From Pseudoclavibacter soli DSM 23366 (GTDB taxonomy: Bacteria > Actinomycetota > Actinomycetes > Actinomycetales > Microbacteriaceae), in the NCBI RefSeq assembly GCF_000423505.1, contig NZ_AUIC01000003.1, positions 310,001 through 374,000 of the forward strand: a DNA stretch of 64,000 nucleotides. The letters run 5' to 3'. A program made the position numbers and the translations under genes. The notes beneath the pieces were generated by a model. It was not told the DNA's origin. It searched no databases and saw only the letters and a program-made list of their open reading frames with translations. This document shows, piece after piece, positions 53,732-64,000 of the stretch (within the stretch, counting starts at the first letter, position 1; every line of letters starts with the position of its first letter).

Positions 53732-55462
53732 TCAGCTGTTGGGTCGTCTTCGTCGCTCGTCGGCCTGCACACGCGAATCGGCCAGCAGTTCACGGGCATG
53801 TGCCAGAGCGGTCTCGGTCACGGTGCCCGCGAGCATTCGGGCCAGCTCGGCTTCGCGCGCTGGGATGTCGAGCTGCCGCACCGTCGAAGCGACGGTCGCG
53901 TCGTCATCAGACTTGTGCACCAGCAGCTGTGTGTCTGCGAAGGCAGCCACCTGTGGCAGATGTGTGACGACCACGACCTGAGCGCTGCGCGCCAGCTCGG
54001 CCAGACGTCGGCCGATCTGCACTGCGGCGGCGCCACCCACGCCAGAGTCGACTTCGTCGAACACGAAGGTCGGTCGATCGGTGAGTTGGTCGCCTGTCTC
54101 GGTGCTGGCCAGTGCCAGCTCGAGAGCCAGCATCACTCGCGACAGCTCGCCGCCCGAGGCTGAAGAGGTCAGCGGCAGAGGTTGTGCGCCGGGATGCGCG
54201 GCGAGGGTGAATTCGATTCGGTCGCCTCCCTGCTCGTCGAGTGGCTGCTCGCTCAGACGCACCCCGAACTGTGCGTTTGGCAGGGCGAGCCCGGGCAGCT
54301 CCGCCGTCACCTCGGTGGCCAGTCGTTCGGCAGCTGCGGCTCTCGCCTCATGCAGACGGCTCGCCGCAAGGTCGCGGCGAGCGACAGCCGCAGCCAGCTG
54401 GTCTCTCAGCTGCAGCACCGTCTGTTGGTCGGCATCGAGCTCGACCAGACGTGCGCTGCCGGCGCCCAGCAGGTCAATGGCTCGGTCTATCGACCCGAAC
54501 CGGCGTTCGAGATCACGCAGTGCCGCCACGCGTTCGTGCAGCTGGCTGATCTGTTCGGCGGTGACCTCGTCGAACGCACCGAGCACTGCGGTCAAGTCGC
54601 CCGCGATCTCCTGCAGATCGATGGCGGCGGCCTCGAGCCGTTCACCCAAGGCAGTGAGCTCGGCGTCGTCTGCCCCACCGAGTTCGCGCGCGGCCTCGCT
54701 GATCAGACCTGCCGCATCGGGGCGGCCGTCTGCTGACCAGTCGTCGCCAGAAACCAGCTGGTAGGCCGTCGTTGCGCGCCGCAGCAGGTCTTGGCGCGCG
54801 TCAATGCGGCGCAGTTTCGTCTCCAAAGCTTCGAGCTCGCCCGGCTGCGGGTCGATCTGTTCTACCGCTTCAACGTCGGCGCGCAACGCCACCGCTTCGG
54901 CCGCACGTGCGTCAGCTTGATCAAGCAGCGAGCGCAGTGAATGCTCGGTCTGTTGCCAGTCTCGATAGCCGGCACGATAGGCCGCACGCACCTCGGCCAG
55001 CGGCTCACCGCCAAATCGGTCGAGCAGCTCTCGCTGCTGCGTCGTGCTGCGCAACCGCAGCTGATCGCTCTGGCCATGAATCGAAATCAGCGGCGCCACA
55101 ATCTCGGCCAGCACGCCGGTGGGCACCGCCCGCCCGCCCAGCCACGCACGTGAGCGTCCGGATTCACTGACCCGGCGATCCACCAGCAGCTCGTCATCAT
55201 CGAGCTGCCCGCCGGTTTCGGCCACCGCGAGCGCAGTGTCGCCATTGGCCGGCACCAGAATGCGGCCGGTGACCTCGGCTTGGTTAGCTCCCACGCGCAC
55301 CCGGCCGCGGTCGGCGCGGGCGCCCTGCAACAGCTGCAAAGCGGTGATCAGCATGGTCTTGCCAGCGCCGGTCTCTCCGGTGATCGCAGTGAAGCCGTCA
55401 GAGAGTTGCAGATTGGCTTCGCGCACCACTCCGAGGTCTCGTAGCGTGATCTCCTCGATCAT
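53732..55462 (-). CDS. recN: DNA repair ATPase RecN
   Basis: RecN is an SMC-like protein for double-strand-break repair. The 576-residue product has an N-terminal Walker A GETGAGKTM, a coiled-coil arm in the middle (about 150-370), and a C-terminal half-domain with SGGELSRVMLALELAL and Walker B FVFDEVDSGVGGAAA. The start at 55462 overlaps the NAD kinase stop by four bases (ATGA). The open frame upstream to 55858 is only antisense-shaped extension inside the NAD kinase gene. Confidence 0.96.
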   Translation of the reverse strand: MIEEITLRDLGVVREANLQLSDGFTAITGETGAGKTMLITALQLLQGARADRGRVRVGANQAEVTGRILVPANGDTALAVAETGGQLDDDELLVDRRVSESGRSRAWLGGRAVPTGVLAEIVAPLISIHGQSDQLRLRSTTQQRELLDRFGGEPLAEVRAAYRAGYRDWQQTEHSLRSLLDQADARAAEAVALRADVEAVEQIDPQPGELEALETKLRRIDARQDLLRRATTAYQLVSGDDWSADGRPDAAGLISEAARELGGADDAELTALGERLEAAAIDLQEIAGDLTAVLGAFDEVTAEQISQLHERVAALRDLERRFGSIDRAIDLLGAGSARLVELDADQQTVLQLRDQLAAAVARRDLAASRLHEARAAAAERLATEVTAELPGLALPNAQFGVRLSEQPLDEQGGDRIEFTLAAHPGAQPLPLTSSASGGELSRVMLALELALASTETGDQLTDRPTFVFDEVDSGVGGAAAVQIGRRLAELARSAQVVVVTHLPQVAAFADTQLLVHKSDDDATVASTVRQLDIPAREAELARMLAGTVTETALAHARELLADSRVQADERRRRPNS

Positions 55463-56397
55463 GCGCCATCTACCTCGGTCTCGTGCGACTGCCCGTGCTG
55501 CTGCTTCCAGCTGGCCGAGGGCAGCGAGAACTTGCCCACCAGCCGGTCGACGAACGACGAGATGCGAAGCCTGGCCAGCCGCACCGGCGTCTCTGATCGA
55601 CTGATCGTCACGAGCGCTCCGGCTGGAATGGTCTGCTGGCGGCGCCCGTCCGCCCAGGAAACGGCTCCGTCGATGTCTTCGCTCAACTGCACGCTCACCG
55701 TGTGCTGCGGTGCGATCACCAGCGGCCTGGCGAATAGCGCGTGCGCATTCAACGGCACGAACAGCAGGGCCTGCACGCTCGGCCAGACAATTGGGCCGCC
55801 GGCAGAGAATGAGTATGCGGTCGAGCCGGTGGGCGTCGAGACCATGACCCCGTCGCAACCGAATCCGGTGAGCGGGTGATCGTTGACGCTGATGCCCAAC
55901 GTGATCATCTTGTTGCTGCGCGGCTTCTCGATGGTGATCTCGTTGAGGGCCCAGTCTTGAAAGAGCACTTCGCCATCGACGATCACTCGCATGGTCAGCG
56001 CCAGGCGCTCTTCCACTTCGTATTCTCGCCGCACCACGTGCTGCACTGCCTGCACAAGATCATCGCGCTCGCTCTCGGCCAAGAAGCCGACATGCCCGAG
56101 GTTGACCCCGAGAATCGGGGTGGCGTCGAAGCGCACTGTCTCGGCGGCGCGCAGGATGGTGCCGTCACCGCCCAGCACCATCACGAGTTCGAGATCGGGA
56201 CCGGTGCAGTCGATGCCGAGCACTTCGTCACCGCCGACGTCGAGCCCCCATTCGACCAGTGGTTCGATACCCTCGGGCAGAAATACGGGAATCAGACCGG
56301 CTTCGCGCAGCAGACTGACGGCGACTGTGGTGGCCTTCAGTGCAACCTCACGTCTCGGGTGCACCACTAACAGCACACGACGGGGCGACTCAGTCAC
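55459..56397 (-). CDS. nadK: NAD kinase
   Basis: NAD kinase makes NADP from NAD using ATP or polyphosphate. The 312-residue protein has GGDGTILRAAE, LGVNLGHVGFLAE and the substrate motif VSTPTGSTAYSFSAGGP. The start is a GTG at 56397 with GAGGAGG upstream, overlapping the tlyA stop by four bases (GTGA); the frame opens further upstream without a site. The pairing with tlyA and recN is standard in actinobacteria. Confidence 0.95.
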   Translation of the reverse strand: MTESPRRVLLVVHPRREVALKATTVAVSLLREAGLIPVFLPEGIEPLVEWGLDVGGDEVLGIDCTGPDLELVMVLGGDGTILRAAETVRFDATPILGVNLGHVGFLAESERDDLVQAVQHVVRREYEVEERLALTMRVIVDGEVLFQDWALNEITIEKPRSNKMITLGISVNDHPLTGFGCDGVMVSTPTGSTAYSFSAGGPIVWPSVQALLFVPLNAHALFARPLVIAPQHTVSVQLSEDIDGAVSWADGRRQQTIPAGALVTISRSETPVRLARLRISSFVDRLVGKFSLPSASWKQQHGQSHETEVDGA

Positions 56398-57200
56398 TGC
56401 GACCTCCTCTCGGTCAGCTGTGGCAGCAGCTGCCGCCACGGTATCTCTTGTGCGCGATCCGTGCTCAGCCAGATCGGGTACTCCTGATTGCCAGACTCTC
56501 CCGCAATGCGCGAGGCCACGACGCCGGCCACGGCCCAGCCCAGCTGTTCGGCGGCTACCGCGACGCGCTCGACGGCTGCCCGCTGCAACGCGGCATCACT
56601 GACCACACCGCCTCGTCCAAGGTTACCGCGCCCGACTTCGAACTGCGGTTTCACCAGCAGCACGGCGTCGGTCGGGTGCAGCTCAGTGGTGAGCGGTTCG
56701 AGTACCTGCGTCAGCGAGATGAACGACAGATCACCGACCAGGAGGTCAATGTGCTCCGGTGGATGCTCGGCGTGCGCCGGGCGCAGCTGGTCGCGTTTCA
56801 GCGTGCGCAGGTTGAGCCCCTCGATGTTCGTCACTTGCGGGTCAGCCGCCACGCTCGCAGCCAGCTGGTCGTGCCCGACGTCGACGGCGTAGACATGAGC
56901 ACAGCCGCGCTCGCGCAGCACTTGGGTGAAGCCTCCGGTCGAAGCGCCGGCGTCAAGTGCGACGCGGCCGGTCACGTCAATGCCAAAGTCGTCGAGAGCG
57001 CCGATGAGTTTGAACGCGGCACGACCCACGTAGTGATGGTCGCCAGCAACCGTAATCGTCTGCTCGTCGGTGATGGCCGTGGCTGGTTTGAGTCTGGCGA
57101 GGCCGGGCACCGCTACTGCCCCGGCGTCAAGCAGGGCGCGAGCCTGGGGACGAGAGCGCGCGAGTCCGCGCTCGACCAGTGCTTGGTCGAGCCGCATCAC
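56394..57200 (-). CDS. tlyA: rRNA 2'-O-methyltransferase TlyA
   Basis: TlyA methylates C1409 of 16S and C1920 of 23S rRNA and confers capreomycin sensitivity in mycobacteria. The 268-residue protein has an N-terminal S4 domain (RLDQALVERGLARSRPQARALLDAGAV) and an FtsJ-type methyltransferase domain with LDAGASTGGFTQVLRERG, VYAVDVGHDQL and KPQFEVGR. The start and stop overlap the neighbours by four bases on both sides, so the small gene, tlyA, nadK and recN are coupled. Confidence 0.95.
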   Translation of the reverse strand: MMRLDQALVERGLARSRPQARALLDAGAVAVPGLARLKPATAITDEQTITVAGDHHYVGRAAFKLIGALDDFGIDVTGRVALDAGASTGGFTQVLRERGCAHVYAVDVGHDQLAASVAADPQVTNIEGLNLRTLKRDQLRPAHAEHPPEHIDLLVGDLSFISLTQVLEPLTTELHPTDAVLLVKPQFEVGRGNLGRGGVVSDAALQRAAVERVAVAAEQLGWAVAGVVASRIAGESGNQEYPIWLSTDRAQEIPWRQLLPQLTERRSQ

Positions 57201-57379
57201 GCCTCCAGCTGCGAGGCGGTGTCGGTCACATCGAGCTGATGCGAGAGGTCGTCGTAGAGCCGCTGATACTCGGCGGCTCGCTGCTCAAGCGGCAGCTGAG
57301 CGACCCGGTCGAGCGCAGAGACCAAGAGTGCACGGTCGATCTCAACGTCGCTGGTGCCCTGATCGGCCGGCCTGTTCAT
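57197..57379 (-). CDS. Small conserved actinobacterial protein upstream of tlyA
   Basis: The 60-residue acidic, helical protein (EIDRALLVSALDRVAQLPLEQ, ending in LDVTDTASQLEA) overlaps tlyA by four bases. Short genes of this kind are common before tlyA in actinobacteria; no function is known to me. TAGAAT (minus strand, 57387-57392) lies seven bases before the ATG, so it is likely the first gene of a leaderless transcript for the tlyA-nadK-recN group. Confidence 0.75.
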   Translation of the reverse strand: MNRPADQGTSDVEIDRALLVSALDRVAQLPLEQRAAEYQRLYDDLSHQLDVTDTASQLEA

Positions 57380-57389
57380 ACTGGCGATT

Positions 57390-58436
57390 CTACCCGAGGC
57401 GACCGACCAGCTCCTCTGGCATACGCAGCGCAGAGGCTGGGGTCTCGCTGGTCCACACTGCGGCGGTGGCTGCTCGCAGCGTGTTCACATCTCTGGGGTC
57501 ACCGCGGTCGATAATCACGTCGCTGCCGGCGATGATCACGGCGGCATCGCCGACGACGGCGCCGTTGGGCGCGATCTCGAGCAGCGGGTAGGGGCGGTGC
57601 AGATCGGCCAGGCTCGCCAGGATGTAGTCGGGTCGCTGCGATTCCTCGGCCTTCAGCAGCTCTGCGGCGCCGTCGACTCCGGTGAGCACCAGTGCCGACT
57701 CGATGCCCACCGTGCGCGCTCCCTGAATGTCGGTGTCGAGTCGATCGCCGATGAACAGCGGATTGCGGGTCTTGAACCGAGTGATCGCCACATCGTAAAT
57801 GGGGCGCTCGGGTTTGCCGGCAATCTTGGGAAAGGTTCCGGTGGCGGTATGCACGGCAGAGAGCAGTGTGCCGTTGCCCGGGGCGAGACCACGTTCGTTG
57901 GGCAGCGTCCAGTCTTGATTCGTGCCGATCCAGGCCGCACCGGCGGCAACAGCGTATGCAGCCTCGGCCAAGTCGCTCCACTGCACGTCTTTGGCAAAGC
58001 CCTGTACGACGGCTTTCGTCTGCTCAGTTGCGGTGCGTGTGATCGCGAACCCGGCAGCCTCCACCTCTTCCAGCAGGCCAGGGCCGCCCACCACGAGCAC
58101 CTCATCGCCCGGCTCGAGTTCTTCGAACAGCATGGGCACCGCCGCTTGCGGGCTCGTCACCACGTCGCGCTCGGCGACACTCAGGCCGAGTTCGGTGAGG
58201 TGTTCGGCAACCGTGCGCGCTGGCCGTGAGGCATTGTTGGTCAGATAGGCGATCGTGAAGCCGAGCGCCTGCGCGGCGTTCAACGCGTCAATCGCGCCCG
58301 GCACGGGGTTCGGGCCGCGGTACACCACGCCGTCGAGGTCGGCGAGCACTGCGTCGTGACCGGCCAGCGGCGACTCGGCAGGAGCTTCGGGAAGGGCGGG
58401 GGCATCATCCTGACGACGACGGAACAGTGCAGACAT
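57390..58436 (-). CDS. HAD-superfamily IIA sugar phosphatase (NagD-like)
   Basis: The 348-residue product has motif I AVLADLDGVVYRG, motif II YLTNNASRPA, and motif III/IV GKPERP and FIGDRLDTDIQGAR, the HAD-IIA pattern with a large C2 cap. It probably removes phosphate from a small metabolite such as glycerol phosphate or a nucleotide; the substrate is unknown. TAGACT (minus strand, 58444-58449) lies seven bases before the ATG. The C-terminal 80 residues after the catalytic part are less conserved. Confidence 0.9.
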   Translation of the reverse strand: MSALFRRRQDDAPALPEAPAESPLAGHDAVLADLDGVVYRGPNPVPGAIDALNAAQALGFTIAYLTNNASRPARTVAEHLTELGLSVAERDVVTSPQAAVPMLFEELEPGDEVLVVGGPGLLEEVEAAGFAITRTATEQTKAVVQGFAKDVQWSDLAEAAYAVAAGAAWIGTNQDWTLPNERGLAPGNGTLLSAVHTATGTFPKIAGKPERPIYDVAITRFKTRNPLFIGDRLDTDIQGARTVGIESALVLTGVDGAAELLKAEESQRPDYILASLADLHRPYPLLEIAPNGAVVGDAAVIIAGSDVIIDRGDPRDVNTLRAATAAVWTSETPASALRMPEELVGRLG

Positions 58437-58457
58437 GACCGCAAGTCTACCGATTCG

Positions 58458-59888
58458 TCAGCAGGCGTCGATCGACGGCCGCAGCGCAAACACTTCACCC
58501 GCCAGCTCCAACCCACGGGCCAGCTCCAACAGCCGTGCTTCATCGCCGATGTGGCCGATCAGCTGCACGCCGATCGGTAGACCGTCAGCAGCCAGGCCTG
58601 TGGGCAGGGTGATCGCCGGAGCGCCCAGCACGTTGACGAACGATGTGAACGGTGTGAACTGACACTGCTGCGCGAAATTGCGCCGGGCATCCACCGGGTC
58701 GTACCAGCCATTGGGGCGCGCGGTGTCAGCTAGCGCGGGGGTGAGCACAGCATCCCATGGGGTGAATTGCGTTTCGACTCGTTCGGCGTAGCCACGCAGC
58801 AGCTGCAGCGCCTGTTGTATGTCGGCTTCGACCACGGTACGCCCCTGGGCCACGAGCCAGGCAGTCAGCGGCTCGAGCAGCGACGTGTCGACGTCTGCGG
58901 GCACTGCTGCAGCTGCGCCCGCCTGCCACAGCACCGAAAAAGCGGCGCCATAGCGGTCTTCCTCGACCAGACGGATGCGCTGCACCTCATGTCCTTGGTC
59001 AGCGAGCGCTGCTGCGATTTCCTCGGTTCGCGACCGAATCTCAGCAGTCACGGTGATGTCGGTGAAGGCGTCCCATGGGCTGCCCTCGAGCAGCGCCACT
59101 CTGGCGTGCGAGGCCGGACCGTCTTGCTGAAGCAGCCGATCGGTCAGCGCCGTCGTGGGTGCCGCCGAGCCCCCGCTCAGTCTGGCATCGGCCCACACCA
59201 AGCCTTCGGACAGCAGCGCCGCATCGGTCACATCGTGTGCGATGCAGCCTTCGACGATCAGCCCCGACGCAGACTCGGCCACTGTCAGCGCAGCCGTGCG
59301 GCCTCTCGAGTGTTTCAAACCAACCAGCCCACAACTGGCTGCGGGAATGCGCACCGATCCTCCGCCATCCGTGCCAATAGCGAAAGGCAGCATACCCGCG
59401 CTGACGGCAGCAGCCGCGCCACCGCTCGAGCCGCCCGCATTGCGATCGAGGCGCCAGGGGTTGTGCGCCGTGGGCCAGTCGAGTGGCTCGGTGTAGCAGG
59501 GCAGCCCGAATTCCGGCACGCTCGTGCGGCCCAGGCTGACCATGCCGGCGCGGTCGGCCAGCTGCAGCAGCCGATGGGTGCGGCGGGCGGGGTGCGGCGA
59601 ATTCGCCCGAGACCCAAAACCGGTCACTGCCCCGGCCCGGTCATAGAGATCTTTATCGCCACCGGGCAGTCCCCAGAGCGGTCCACGCTCCTCTGGAGGT
59701 TGCCGATACAAGTCGTCGAGCTGCATGGCGGCAAGCGCTGGGTCGTGTTGGGAAAACGCGCCCACGAACGCGTCTCGCGCCGCAATCGCTTCGGTGAAGG
59801 CCACAGCGACCTCCCGCGGTGACACCGCGCCGACGCGCAGCAGATCGCGCAACGCAACAGCGCTCAGTTCGGTCAGATCGGCAGTCAT
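58458..59888 (-). CDS. Amidase signature enzyme
   Basis: The 476-residue protein has the Ser-cisSer-Lys catalytic set: Lys in GGDKDLYD, the Gly/Ser-rich signature GGSSGGAAAAVSAG, and the nucleophile loop GTDGGGSVRIPAASCG. The C-terminal part has FTSFVNVLGAPAITLPTGL and GVQLIG. It is not GatA, since gatB and gatC are absent and the length and context differ; it should hydrolyse small amides. An AATGAT hexamer (minus strand, 59895-59900) six bases before the ATG is a weaker leaderless candidate. Confidence 0.9.
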   Translation of the reverse strand: MTADLTELSAVALRDLLRVGAVSPREVAVAFTEAIAARDAFVGAFSQHDPALAAMQLDDLYRQPPEERGPLWGLPGGDKDLYDRAGAVTGFGSRANSPHPARRTHRLLQLADRAGMVSLGRTSVPEFGLPCYTEPLDWPTAHNPWRLDRNAGGSSGGAAAAVSAGMLPFAIGTDGGGSVRIPAASCGLVGLKHSRGRTAALTVAESASGLIVEGCIAHDVTDAALLSEGLVWADARLSGGSAAPTTALTDRLLQQDGPASHARVALLEGSPWDAFTDITVTAEIRSRTEEIAAALADQGHEVQRIRLVEEDRYGAAFSVLWQAGAAAAVPADVDTSLLEPLTAWLVAQGRTVVEADIQQALQLLRGYAERVETQFTPWDAVLTPALADTARPNGWYDPVDARRNFAQQCQFTPFTSFVNVLGAPAITLPTGLAADGLPIGVQLIGHIGDEARLLELARGLELAGEVFALRPSIDAC

Positions 59889-59921
59889 ACTGGCATCATT
59901 GCCTCAGGATGCTGGCGACGG

Positions 59922-60791
59922 TCACTCGGCGATCTCGCCCAGGTCAGTGACCAAGTCGTCTTCGCTGCCACTCGCCGAGGGATTGCGTGCCTCCCATGCC
60001 GCTTCGGCGAGGCGGGCGCGCCGCGCCCAGTCAGCCGCTGCGGAGTCGCCGAGTTCTTCGAGCACATCAGCGTACGCCTCAAACAGTCGAGCGCTATAGG
60101 AGTAGGCGACGTCAGGGTTCAGCTCGTCAATCTCCAGCGCCGCACGCGCCTGCGCCAGATCGTGCTTATCGCGCCAGGCACCACTTACCACGATCGCGAG
60201 CTCAACCCGCACAACAGCTGGCAAGGCAACAAGATCAGTCTCTTCGGCAAGCTGAATCGCATCATCAGGGCGCCCCAGACCACGTTCAGTGTCTGCAATG
60301 ATGGCAAGATTCGACTGGTCGCCGGTGATGCGGCGGTGTGCGCGCAGCTCACGCAGGGCCAGCGCCCAATCCTGATTTCGATATGCGCTGAGCCCAGCGA
60401 TCTCACGCACGATGCCAACACGGCCAGCGCGTTTGACCGCTGCCTGCGCGTACAGTGAGGCCTCTGCCGGGTCGTTCTCAAGATTGGCCAGAGCGACAGC
60501 GAGCTGACGGGCCACAACCTCGGCGTTCTCTTTCGCCAGCGTCTTGAGCTCGACGCGCATGTTGAACGGCAGATCGGCAACACGAACGGATGCCGGCAGC
60601 TCCGGTTCATCGCGACGGCTGGTCGGTTCCTCCGTGCGACGCGAGTCGGGCCGACCCTTTTGCCCGCCCTTGTGCTGTCCTCGCTTCTGGAAGTCAGACT
60701 TCTTGCCACGGAAGTTCCCTGAACCGCCGCGCTTCGGGCGCCCTGAGGCGTCTTTGCCGCGGCGTGCCCGGTCGTCCTGGTGCTCGTTCAT
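59922..60791 (-). CDS. Conserved actinobacterial protein with basic N-terminus and TPR-like helices
   Basis: The 289-residue product has a Gly/Arg/Lys-rich, probably disordered N-terminus (about 1-65; GRPKRGGSGNFRGKKSDF), then helical repeats resembling TPR units (ARQLAVALANLENDPAEASLYAQAA, SAYRNQDWALALRELRAHRR, RLFEAYADVLEELGDSAAADWARRA). Similar proteins are common in actinobacteria and could bind RNA or ribosomes, but the function is unknown to me. GGAGG lies before the ATG at 60791. It begins only 27 bases after the rRNA operon terminator hairpin. Confidence 0.8.
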   Translation of the reverse strand: MNEHQDDRARRGKDASGRPKRGGSGNFRGKKSDFQKRGQHKGGQKGRPDSRRTEEPTSRRDEPELPASVRVADLPFNMRVELKTLAKENAEVVARQLAVALANLENDPAEASLYAQAAVKRAGRVGIVREIAGLSAYRNQDWALALRELRAHRRITGDQSNLAIIADTERGLGRPDDAIQLAEETDLVALPAVVRVELAIVVSGAWRDKHDLAQARAALEIDELNPDVAYSYSARLFEAYADVLEELGDSAAADWARRARLAEAAWEARNPSASGSEDDLVTDLGEIAE

Positions 60792-60818
60792 GAGTCCTCC
60801 CAAAAGTGCTGTTAAATG

Positions 60819-60848
60819 CAGAATGGCCACCCGAAGGTGGCCATTCTG
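60819..60848 (-). terminator. rRNA operon terminator
   Basis: CAGAATGGCCACC (60819-60831) and GGTGGCCATTCTG (60836-60848) form a perfect 13-bp stem with a CGAA/TTCG tetraloop just downstream of the 5S rRNA gene. This is a strong factor-independent hairpin for the end of the operon, although the T-run is short. Confidence 0.88.
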
Positions 60849-60855
60849 AAGTTAA

Positions 60856-60972
60856 GTCCGGCGGTGTCCTACTCTCCCACAAGGTCCCCCTTGCAGTACC
60901 ATCGGCGCTGTGAGGCTTAGCTTCCGGGTTCGGAATGTAACCGGGCGTTTCCCTCACGCTATGGCCGCCGAA
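60856..60972 (-). rRNA. rrf: 5S rRNA
   Basis: Reading the minus strand, the gene starts TTTCGGCGGCCATAGCGTGA, contains the conserved CCGAACCCGGAAGCTAAG loop and GATGGTACTGC, and ends near GACACCGCCGGAC. The length of about 117 bases is normal. The ends are approximate to a few bases. It follows the 23S gene after a spacer of about 120 bases. Confidence 0.95.
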
Positions 60973-61091
60973 ACACTTATTGATTTATCAATCGGTTTCG
61001 TCAGCGAGATGAGCGATGCTCATCAAGCGATAAACAGATTCCCGACCATAAATCGGGAACCACAAAGTGGACGCGAACATCTCGGATAGAA

Positions 61092-64000
<2,909 letters not shown>

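Noticed and set aside
58458-59888. GatA subunit of the amidotransferase
   Set aside because: gatB and gatC are absent and the C-terminal part matches general amidases better.

Overview
This 64 kb window comes from a high-GC Gram-positive chromosome (Actinomycetota). The evidence is the run of high-GC codons, a chromosome-maintenance block in the usual actinobacterial order (tlyA-nadK-recN-pyrG-NUDIX-xerD-parA-scpA-scpB-rluB-tyrA-cmk-der), a RamB/ScfR-type regulator beside the glyoxylate genes, and a 23S rRNA gene with the extra mid-molecule helix typical of this phylum. Genus cannot be fixed from the sequence alone. Most of the window is ordinary chromosomal coding sequence; the first 9 kb is the accessory, damaged part. 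Region 1 (1-9.1 kb): the 3' end of a Wadjet anti-plasmid defence operon (jetC tail and complete jetD), then a thiC that has lost about 150 internal codons in frame, a fragment of an IS1249-like transposase, tRNA-Pro(GGG), a LuxR-type ATPase gene fused by deletion to a decapitated and frameshifted glmS, and an intact membrane-anchored polysaccharide deacetylase. Several independent lesions lie within about 4 kb around the tRNA gene, so this is a decaying insertion or deletion hotspot. Region 2 (9.1-25.5 kb): carbon-flux genes. A RamB-like regulator faces isocitrate lyase and malate synthase (glyoxylate bypass). Further on lie a PEP synthase with its dedicated DUF299 regulator (gluconeogenesis) and a CitE-like lyase. 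Two transporters, a double-hotdog thioesterase, a CPBP protein and a copper ATPase with a CsoR-type operator fill the rest. Region 3 (25.5-44.1 kb): a GH65 disaccharide phosphorylase with its phosphoglucomutase, two helicases, a drug-efflux MFS transporter with a TetR repressor and operator, ferredoxin, a glutamate racemase homologue, Ppx/GppA, an alcohol dehydrogenase under a perfect 16-bp palindrome, a DsbA-like protein, a pyridoxal kinase of the ThiD fold, YigZ, MYG1 and PPK2. Region 4 (44.1-60.8 kb): a long, tightly overlapped minus-strand cluster for chromosome segregation, nucleotide metabolism, DNA repair and ribosome maturation. Region 5 (60.8-64 kb): the 3' part of an rRNA operon on the minus strand (23S, cut by the window end, then 5S and its terminator). 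A feature that cuts across the whole window is a TANNNT -10 hexamer placed 6-7 bases before the start codon of at least fourteen genes, the signature of leaderless mRNAs; it was used to choose several starts. No CRISPR array, prophage or complete insertion sequence was seen.
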